Positions 1-5,468 of a stretch of DNA of 10,738 nt are shown in pieces (the first letter of the stretch is position 1; the number at the start of each line of letters is the position of its first letter). The translations under genes and the position numbers were made by a program. The notes under the pieces were generated by a model, which saw nothing but the letters and a program-made list of their open reading frames with translations, was not told the origin of the DNA and searched no databases. Location of the stretch: contig DASUDI010000027.1 of assembly GCA_036275695.1 (NCBI GenBank), forward strand, positions 1 to 10,738, written 5' to 3'. Source of the stretch: Damh-18 sp036275695. Lineage in GTDB: Bacteria > Patescibacteriota > Minisyncoccia > Phycocordibacterales > UBA918.

Positions 1-14
1 GGATAGACGTATCC

Positions 15-70
15 CACATTGCGCAAAAAATTACGCCCACATCTGTGGGCGTAATTTTTTGCGCAATGTG
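15..70. terminator. Perfect 26-bp inverted repeat, bidirectional terminator type
   Basis: Arms 15-40 and 45-70 are exact reverse complements around a four-base loop (ATCT, 41-44). The GC-rich top of the stem (GCCCAC/GTGGGC) is followed by six T on the + strand (55-60) and, symmetrically, on the minus strand (A run 25-30). Either strand could therefore end transcription here. Pairing continues past the T run through GCGCAATGTG, so the whole element is unusually long and perfect. It lies between whatever gene is upstream of the window and the promoter of the first gene. A role other than termination, such as a structured RNA end, is possible. Confidence 0.75.
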
Positions 71-77
71 CGATACT
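69..77 (+). promoter_or_regulatory. Extended -10 promoter for the first gene
   Basis: TGC followed by GATACT (72-77) fits an extended -10 element (TGnTATAAT, two mismatches in the hexamer). No -35 is visible, since that region falls inside the hairpin. Transcription would start near 84-85. That gives either a leaderless mRNA from ATG 85 or a leader of about 42 bases to the Shine-Dalgarno-preceded ATG at 127. Confidence 0.45.
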
Positions 78-110
78 ATACACTATGACAAGCAACAATT
101 CTGCACCACA

Positions 111-119
111 AAAGGAGGG
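111..119 (+). promoter_or_regulatory. Strong Shine-Dalgarno sequence deciding the start at 127
   Basis: AAAGGAGGG contains the full GGAGG core (114-118), eight bases before the in-frame ATG at 127. This is the best ribosome binding site in the window and argues that translation begins at 127 rather than at the upstream in-frame ATG at 85. Confidence 0.7.
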
Positions 120-126
120 ATCTATC

Positions 127-2106
127 ATGGGGGTCTCGTTCAGTGACGTACATTCAGATGAGTTGCATGAAAGTGTACTACCCGAAGGAACCAACAACCC
201 CCAGCGCACATCGAGCACTCACTCACAAGCACAAGCTAAAAAAAATACCTTTGATGTAGGAAACGCTCTTGATCGTGAGTCAATTGAAGAAGGTACGATA
301 GTGACTGATCGTCGGAGAGTACGTAAATCATTTGGCGCAAGTCTTAAAAGTGCCTTTAATGAGTGGCTTGAAGGCACCAAAGTGCGAGTAAGTGATATAC
401 AACAAAAAGTTTCTGAAATTGCAAAAAAAGAAGAAGCAACCATTGCGCCCGCTGAGACACGGAAGGAAGTAGTGGCTCAAGCCACAACACATGCTAACCT
501 TGCTCCAAAAGATGATTCAAACATAGTTGTTGAGAAAATAAGAACTTTTAAAACTGATGTCTCACATATCACACATACCCCACTCATTAAAGATGCTTCA
601 CTTATTAAAACTGAGCCCACATGGGGTGACACACACGAAGTTCCGCACGTAGTCCCAGAACACACACACGACCAAGATGAGAAGTCTGAAACGTGGAAAA
701 AATTTGACATTGCAGATCTCCGCGAGACAACCATTGCGCCACCTATAACAAAGCCCATTATCAAAACGCAGGTTTCATCCACATCTACCCCACACGAGAC
801 TACAGCATCACGTGTCCATATACCAAAAAATGAAGTGGTTAAAATCGATGCGCGAAACAATCCGCTCAGTGTTGCTCCTACGATACCAAACGCGACAAAG
901 AAAGAAGTGGTGCGTGAGGTTGAGGCATTTGCAAACGCAAAACCACTTTCAAAAGAAGAAGTGCTTTCGCACATAACTCAAAACAAACCGGAGACATCAC
1001 ATAAACCAGACGTTATTCGCTGGACAACTGACACACGCACCAATACTGACGTTCCACCCCCAATCACTGCTCCACAACCTCCTCCACAACATACAGAAAA
1101 AAAAGTGGGACAGGCGCCACTCCATCACGATGATGATATTTCACAGCACCACATTGTTGCACCTGCACTACAGCAATCACCTTCAATTTCACACATACCC
1201 GTAGCACAACCTTCAGATTCAACCACACACATACCTGCACCACCCTCGCAAAAAATAGTGCGGACATATTCGCGCATCAATCCTACACCTGTACCTGATT
1301 TTCATCAAAATCCAATACCCGCATCACGAATTAGTGCTCCCACACCCTCGCAAAACACTGGGTCACCAGACGTTTCGCGCGCCGCATTTAGTCCAGAAAC
1401 TTCCACATCATCTTCACGCGTAATGCAATACACAATACGCATCGGCAGTGTGTGTATTATAATTGTTATCGGCGTAGCACTTGCATTCACATTTAAATCA
1501 AACTCCACGCAGGTAGAAAAAAACTCAACCTCGCTATTCTCCCCAAACACCGGTACCGCAACAACGTCACTCTCACTCATACCTACGGAAATTACAAAAT
1601 CCATACAACTACCTGATACCGCATCCTCACTCAAAGAGACCGCTGCGCACATGGTTGATTCTGCTACCTTTGGAATTACTGATATACGTTTCACAAAAAA
1701 TTCAGGCGGTATTTCTTCTGAAGTAACGAGCAAAGAGTTACTTGCGTATCTCGGTGTGAGCCTTCCTCAGAATACGCAACGCGCACTCGACAATCAATTT
1801 ATGTTCGGCGTTCTCACTACCGAAACTCCATCTCCATTTCTTATACTTCGATCGTACAATTTTGACATTCTCTTTGCGGGTATGCTTGCGTGGGAAAATT
1901 ACATCATTCCAGAGCTCAAACCAATCTTTGGAGATATGGTCGCCACAGAAAAATTCACCGACACCATCGTACACAACCACCCAACCCGCGTACTCAAAAA
2001 TGAACAAGGAGACATTGTCCTCGCGTACACCATTGTAAAAAACACCACACTGGTCATAACCACGCACACCACAACACTTGAAACACTCATTGAAAAAATC
2101 AAATAG
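127..2106 (+). CDS. Single-pass membrane protein with long disordered cytoplasmic arm and conserved external domain
   Basis: Function unknown. From the ATG at 127 it is 659 residues; an in-frame ATG at 85 would add 14, but AAAGGAGGG sits eight bases before 127. Residues 1 to about 430 are low-complexity and rich in Thr, Pro, Ser, His and Lys, apart from a probable helical stretch near residues 75-125 (around SFGASLKSAFNEWLEG). They end in Arg-containing residues just before one membrane helix (about 439-456, IGSVCIIIVIGVALAF), so the long arm should be cytoplasmic and the final 200 residues external. The external part looks folded and carries FMFG (about 558) and FAGMLAWEN (about 583-591), a pattern I recall, without certainty, from uncharacterised Parcubacteria membrane proteins. 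There is no signal-peptidase site after the helix. The next gene begins 30 bases downstream with its own promoter. Cell-envelope anchoring or tethering is inference only. Confidence 0.85.
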   Translation: MGVSFSDVHSDELHESVLPEGTNNPQRTSSTHSQAQAKKNTFDVGNALDRESIEEGTIVTDRRRVRKSFGASLKSAFNEWLEGTKVRVSDIQQKVSEIAKKEEATIAPAETRKEVVAQATTHANLAPKDDSNIVVEKIRTFKTDVSHITHTPLIKDASLIKTEPTWGDTHEVPHVVPEHTHDQDEKSETWKKFDIADLRETTIAPPITKPIIKTQVSSTSTPHETTASRVHIPKNEVVKIDARNNPLSVAPTIPNATKKEVVREVEAFANAKPLSKEEVLSHITQNKPETSHKPDVIRWTTDTRTNTDVPPPITAPQPPPQHTEKKVGQAPLHHDDDISQHHIVAPALQQSPSISHIPVAQPSDSTTHIPAPPSQKIVRTYSRINPTPVPDFHQNPIPASRISAPTPSQNTGSPDVSRAAFSPETSTSSSRVMQYTIRIGSVCIIIVIGVALAFTFKSNSTQVEKNSTSLFSPNTGTATTSLSLIPTEITKSIQLPDTASSLKETAAHMVDSATFGITDIRFTKNSGGISSEVTSKELLAYLGVSLPQNTQRALDNQFMFGVLTTETPSPFLILRSYNFDILFAGMLAWENYIIPELKPIFGDMVATEKFTDTIVHNHPTRVLKNEQGDIVLAYTIVKNTTLVITTHTTTLETLIEKIK

Positions 2107-2120
2107 TGTTCGAGCGGACA

Positions 2121-2129
2121 TGGTATACT
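2121..2129 (+). promoter_or_regulatory. Extended -10 promoter, leaderless spacing
   Basis: TGG followed by TATACT (2124-2129) is a good extended -10 element. The ATG of the downstream gene is seven bases after the hexamer (2137), so the transcript would begin at or next to the start codon. No Shine-Dalgarno is present, which agrees with leaderless translation. No -35 hexamer is evident. Confidence 0.6.
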
Positions 2130-2136
2130 GAAAGTC

Positions 2137-2499
2137 ATGCATCAAAAATATAAAACGCAACTTGAATCGTTACTAAGTACACTTACCGAAGAATTAAAAA
2201 CTGTTGGGATACAAGATACAAAGAATATACATGACTGGATTGCGCGGGCCGACACAACTGAAAGTGGGGATGCCGATCCAAATGTCTCCGCAGACGCACT
2301 TGAAGACCTCGAAGAAAAACAGTCGCTCATTACCACACTCGAATCCGACTATAATGACATTGTCCGCGCGCTTGAAAAAATTGAGCAGGGAACTTTTGGC
2401 GTCTGTGAAGTGTGCGATGCACCTATTGAAGAAGGGCGCCTAGATGCTGTCCCCACCGCGCGAACATGCGTTGCGCACCGTGAAAATTCATTGGAGTAA
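2137..2499 (+). CDS. DksA/TraR family zinc-finger protein
   Basis: A 120-residue protein of the DksA/TraR type. These proteins bind in the secondary channel of RNA polymerase and alter initiation, in many bacteria together with ppGpp. The N-terminal 85 residues are charged and predicted helical (coiled-coil hairpin), followed by a C-terminal zinc finger: C90-x2-C93, 17 residues, then C111-x2-H114, with the family signature GRLDAVPTA between. The fourth metal ligand is His rather than the usual Cys. The acidic tip motif of E. coli DksA (DxxDxA) is not evident; the matching stretch reads DADPNVSADA, so the effect on polymerase may differ. No Shine-Dalgarno is seen; the start fits a leaderless transcript. 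It ends two bases before comM, whose ribosome binding site lies in its last codons, so the two are probably cotranscribed. The family call is firm, the regulatory role is inferred. Confidence 0.88.
   Translation: MHQKYKTQLESLLSTLTEELKTVGIQDTKNIHDWIARADTTESGDADPNVSADALEDLEEKQSLITTLESDYNDIVRALEKIEQGTFGVCEVCDAPIEEGRLDAVPTARTCVAHRENSLE
2493..2496 (+). promoter_or_regulatory. Shine-Dalgarno for comM inside the upstream gene's end
   Basis: GGAG overlaps the last Glu codon of the DksA-like gene and lies five bases before the ATG at 2502. With no promoter-like sequence close by, it supports coupled expression of the two genes. Confidence 0.5.
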
Positions 2500-2501
2500 C
2501 C

Positions 2502-4022
2502 ATGAGTATCGCGCGCGTTTTTGGAGCACAACCCAACGTCACAAATGCTGACATTGTCAGCCTTGAAACAGACCTCTCGCGGGGTCTGTTTGCGTTTTCG
2601 ATTGTGGGACTTCCTGGGAAGGCAATAGAAGAAGCGAAGGACAGGGTCAATAGTGCTATTAAAAATTCTGGTTTTGATGCGCCCAAGAGTCAGAACCATA
2701 AAATTGTCATTTCACTTGCCCCTGCGGATCTTAAAAAGGAAGGTCCACTCTTTGACCTTCCCATAGCGATATCATATCTCCTCGCGTCAGAAAGCATCCG
2801 CGCCGAGGTATCGAGGGTGCTCTTTTTAGGAGAACTGGGACTTGATGGCACACTCCGTCCCGTGCGTGGCGTACTCCCCATGGTGCGCGCCGCGCGCGAG
2901 CGAGGTTTTGAGGAAGTTATTGTTCCCTTTGAAAATCATGAGGAGGCCGCACTCATTCCTGATATCCGCATCATACCTGCGCGCTCGCTCATAGACGTTG
3001 TTCGCCACATCGATACAACTCACGCTGAGTATGCACCCATCACGCCTGTTCCACAAACCCACATTCCCAATACGTGGCATGAACATGGTGTGCGACTTGA
3101 AGATATACGCGGACAAGAGAGCGCGAAACGGGGTCTCATTGTAAGTGCCGCCGGAAGACATAACGCGCTTCTCGTGGGACCACCGGGCACGGGTAAGACA
3201 ATGCTTGCGCGTGCGTTTCGCAACCTACTTCCTCCACTCACGATCGAAGAAGCACTCGAAGTGACGTCAATACACTCTGTTGCGGGTACGGGAGAGGGTA
3301 TCTCACTACAACCTCCGTTTCGCGCGCCACACCACACCGCGTCGCACATTGCACTTGTAGGGGGCGGTACACATCCTCGCCCTGGTGAAGTAACACTTGC
3401 CCATAAGGGTGTGCTTTTCCTTGACGAACTTCCTGAATTTGAACGTCGTACCATAGACGCACTTCGTCAGCCCCTTGAAGATAGAGTGGTTTCGATTTCT
3501 CGTATTCAGGGGAGCGCGCTCTTTCCCGCGGACATTATTCTCATAGCAGCAATGAATCCATCACGAGGTAACGATGGCGGAAATGACTATTCCGCGCAAA
3601 TGTTAGAAACATATAAACAAAAAATATCTGGTCCAATTCTTGATCGTATTGATCTTTGGCTTCCGGTACCACACGTAGATTATGAGACACTTACACATAA
3701 GCGCGCCGATGAACATATATCAGTGGAAACAACACGAGCGCGCGATATGATACTGAGCGCGCGCGAACGACAGCGCGCGCGACTTAAAGGAAGCGGTGTC
3801 TACACCAATGGAGAAATGACCGCGCGCCTCATTGAGCAACACATCACCGTGCGTGAAAATGTAAGAGCACTTCTTAAACAGGCGTCCGAAAAAATGAACC
3901 TCTCTCCCCGTAGTTATCATAGACTCGTAAAGGTGGCGCGTACCATCGCTGACCTTGATGAACGTGAGAACTTAGAAGAAGCACACGTGCTTGAAGCGCT
4001 CTCATATCGTACAAAAATATAG
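2502..4022 (+). CDS. comM: ComM/YifB family Mg-chelatase-like AAA+ ATPase
   Basis: At 506 residues this matches the usual family length. The order is an N-terminal ChlI/Lon-protease-like fold (about 1-170, with SIVGLPGKAIEEAKDRV and PADLKKEGPLFDLPIA), an AAA+ Mg-chelatase module (about 190-400) with Walker A GPPGTGKT (226-233), Walker B VLFLDELPEF (304-313), sensor AAMNPS and the ISGPILDRIDLW element, and a C-terminal helical domain (about 410-500, LSPRSYHRLVKVARTIADL). All catalytic motifs look intact. Characterised ComM is a hexameric DNA helicase that promotes branch migration when single-stranded DNA is integrated in natural transformation; the family name reflects similarity to magnesium chelatase, not that reaction. 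It follows the DksA-like gene by two bases and is closed by the hairpin at 4029-4067. A role in DNA uptake here is inference from the family. Confidence 0.95.
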   Translation: MSIARVFGAQPNVTNADIVSLETDLSRGLFAFSIVGLPGKAIEEAKDRVNSAIKNSGFDAPKSQNHKIVISLAPADLKKEGPLFDLPIAISYLLASESIRAEVSRVLFLGELGLDGTLRPVRGVLPMVRAARERGFEEVIVPFENHEEAALIPDIRIIPARSLIDVVRHIDTTHAEYAPITPVPQTHIPNTWHEHGVRLEDIRGQESAKRGLIVSAAGRHNALLVGPPGTGKTMLARAFRNLLPPLTIEEALEVTSIHSVAGTGEGISLQPPFRAPHHTASHIALVGGGTHPRPGEVTLAHKGVLFLDELPEFERRTIDALRQPLEDRVVSISRIQGSALFPADIILIAAMNPSRGNDGGNDYSAQMLETYKQKISGPILDRIDLWLPVPHVDYETLTHKRADEHISVETTRARDMILSARERQRARLKGSGVYTNGEMTARLIEQHITVRENVRALLKQASEKMNLSPRSYHRLVKVARTIADLDERENLEEAHVLEALSYRTKI

Positions 4023-4028
4023 AGAGTG

Positions 4029-4067
4029 ACACAAAAGCCCGACGCTCTTGGCGTCGGGCTTTTGTGT
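4029..4067. terminator. 17-bp hairpin between convergent genes, bidirectional terminator
   Basis: Arms 4029-4045 and 4051-4067 are perfect complements around TCTTG. The stem core GCCCGACGC/GCGTCGGGC is followed by four T on either strand. It sits between the stop of comM (4022) and the stop of the minus-strand M23 gene (4080-4082), so it serves both. Confidence 0.85.
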
Positions 4068-4079
4068 TACTTCACAACC

Positions 4080-5120
4080 CTAAAATGGATTTCGTGCACC
4101 ACGCACCTCAAAGTGGAGATGGTTACCTGTTGAGCGTCCTGTATTTCCCACGCCACCTATTTTCTCTCCCGCAACCACACGCTCTCCCACGGTGACCGCA
4201 ACGCTTGATAAGTGCGCGTACAGTGTTTGTGTACCGTTGGGATGTTTAATAACCACATAACTTCCATATCCTCCATTCCATCCTGAACCTCGTGAAATAA
4301 TTACTTCACCTGCTGCAGCCGCGAGTACGGGGGTTCCCACTGGTGCCGCATAATCAACTCCGTTATATCCGTGAATACCTTGTGAACGGACAGCTCCAGG
4401 TACAGGATGTGTAAATCCAGCACCTCCACCACCCGAAGCAACTGCGGAACTACCCTTTGAAGAATTACCCGATTTCGACGTAGGTGCGGGCGCACTTATG
4501 GTGCCATCAGGAATTACGATAGTATCTCCCACACGCACGTCAGACACATCAGTAAGTTGGTTGTACGCGAGAATGTCATCAATATTCCCCGTATATTTTT
4601 TTGCGATTGAGTCTATCGTATCACCTTGCTTTACCACGTGTCGCACGCCAGTAATGGGAAGAATGACGAGCGCGTCGCCCGGCTGAATCGTTGCGGGGTC
4701 TTTAATGTCATTTGCCCACAAAATTGTTTTTGAACTCACATCATACATCTCCGCGATTTGTGAAAGTGTATCTCCTTCGCGAACAACATATACACTAATT
4801 TCTCCATTCTTGGTTTTAGTATTGATACTCGCGTCTCCACTATCAATATCACGTGAAGGAACAAGCGCGCCATCAGATACCACAATATCGCCACCTCCTT
4901 TCGCAAGATTTGGATCAAAGTGTGTTGCGGCGCGAAGGAGTGGCACCGTCTGCATGCTTGCATCATGGGGGTAATACACCCTCTCATACATGTTTGCCTC
5001 TGCGGTATCTGACGCGGGGTTGGTACTACCCATAAAGAGTACCCCGCCCATACCGAGTACTGAGACACACATCCCCACGGTAGCAAGGTGCCACCGTAGA
5101 TGTATATAGGTATACTTCAC
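4080..5120 (-). CDS. Membrane-anchored LysM-LysM-M23 family peptidoglycan peptidase
   Basis: A 346-residue envelope protein. Residues 12-31 (LATVGMCVSVLGMGGVLFMG) form a signal anchor after a basic start. Two LysM peptidoglycan-binding modules follow (about 110-154, YVVREGDTLSQIA; about 160-204, HVVKQGDTIDSIA), then a Gly/Ser linker (205-235) and an M23 metallopeptidase domain (236-346) reaching the C terminus. Zinc-site residues visible are D256, H303 (YAHLSS) and the HLH pair H334/H336. The usual first ligand (His four residues before the Asp) is Tyr252; a His lies two residues earlier (HGYNGVD, H250). Characterised family members cut peptide cross-bridges of peptidoglycan, so wall remodelling or division is likely if the site is active. 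The start used is GTG at 5120, with no clear Shine-Dalgarno. The frame stays open 19 codons further upstream and an ATT at 5166-5168 could be the true start. Codon use is like that of its neighbours. Confidence 0.92.
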   Translation of the reverse strand: MKYTYIHLRWHLATVGMCVSVLGMGGVLFMGSTNPASDTAEANMYERVYYPHDASMQTVPLLRAATHFDPNLAKGGGDIVVSDGALVPSRDIDSGDASINTKTKNGEISVYVVREGDTLSQIAEMYDVSSKTILWANDIKDPATIQPGDALVILPITGVRHVVKQGDTIDSIAKKYTGNIDDILAYNQLTDVSDVRVGDTIVIPDGTISAPAPTSKSGNSSKGSSAVASGGGGAGFTHPVPGAVRSQGIHGYNGVDYAAPVGTPVLAAAAGEVIISRGSGWNGGYGSYVVIKHPNGTQTLYAHLSSVAVTVGERVVAGEKIGGVGNTGRSTGNHLHFEVRGARNPF

Positions 5121-5221
5121 GCCACGTGAAACTACTGCGATGTGAGTTTTTTTATGTTTCGGTTTAATACAAGATTTTTAGGGTCTCACCGCCATACTCC
5201 CACTACGGAAATTTCAGAAAC

Positions 5222-5241
5222 AAAAAGAGCGACACGCGCTC
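5222..5241 (-). terminator. Short intrinsic terminator after the possible small minus-strand gene
   Basis: On the minus strand GAGCG (5241-5237), loop CGTGT and CGCTC (5231-5227) form a five-bp stem followed by five T (5226-5222). It lies 13 bases after the stop of the small ORF at 5255-5440 and about 100 bases before the M23 start. The stem is short, so confidence is modest. Confidence 0.4.
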
Positions 5242-5254
5242 AAATGCGGAAACC

Positions 5255-5440
5255 TTATGTAAGGTACTCAGTAATGATACCGTGATGACCCCATGGGTCA
5301 ATCTTGCCAAAGTCAGTTGTCCACAGTACGCCACACGAGTCAATAATACTATTACAGTGAGCCACATAATTACTCTTGTCATATATACTACGTGTGGTGT
5401 AATTTTTAATCGTTTCCACATCCGTGTCTGTGGCACTCAT
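5255..5440 (-). CDS. Possible small protein of 61 residues, unknown function
   Basis: I do not recognise this protein. The minus-strand frame from ATG (5440) to TAA (5255-5257) encodes 61 residues beginning MSATDTDVETIKNY and ending in GIITEYLT. It is hydrophilic and mildly acidic, with a normal-looking residue mix, including two Trp in WTTDFGKIDPWGHH and two Cys. No other frame in this gap looks protein-like. In favour: it fills over half of a 348-base gap in a dense region, and a terminator-like hairpin follows its stop. Against: no Shine-Dalgarno; TACTAT lies only three bases before the ATG; and its 5' end abuts the uvrD promoter on the other strand. An in-frame ATG at 5458 would add six residues (MRHYYT). 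Alternatives are a decayed gene remnant, a small RNA or chance. Confidence 0.33.
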   Translation of the reverse strand: MSATDTDVETIKNYTTRSIYDKSNYVAHCNSIIDSCGVLWTTDFGKIDPWGHHGIITEYLT

Positions 5441-5448
5441 GGTATAGT
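5440..5448 (+). promoter_or_regulatory. Extended -10 promoter of uvrD
   Basis: TGG followed by TATAGT (5443-5448) resembles an extended -10 element. Transcription would start near 5455, giving a leader of about 14 bases before the ATG at 5469. No -35 and no Shine-Dalgarno are evident. Confidence 0.5.
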
Positions 5449-5468
5449 AATGTCTCATCACCGTACAC

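Noticed and set aside
1..14. GGATA-GACG-TATCC mini hairpin at the left edge
   Set aside because: A five-bp stem at the cut edge with no T run; it is probably the end of a gene outside the window, and its strand cannot be told.
477..974. Minus-strand 165-codon frame opposite the first gene
   Set aside because: It is antisense to a gene with a strong Shine-Dalgarno and a clear domain layout. Its Ser/Val/Thr/Cys-rich content mirrors the Thr/Pro codons of the real strand.
1305..1733. Minus-strand 142-codon frame opposite the first gene
   Set aside because: It covers the coding sequence of the membrane helix on the other strand, has no ribosome binding site, and has the biased content of a complement frame.
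3751..3783. GCGCGCGC runs able to pair as a hairpin within comM
   Set aside because: They are codons for an Ala/Arg helix in a conserved domain. The self-complementarity follows from the alternating GC composition.
5111..5116. TATACT on the + strand in the first codons of the M23 gene
   Set aside because: It points into the gap more than 350 bases before uvrD, with a better -10 in between. The sequence is explained by M23 codons.
5286..5300. TGACCC-CAT-GGGTCA hairpin
   Set aside because: A six-bp stem with a three-base loop and no T run; it falls within the possible small gene and gives no independent evidence of function.
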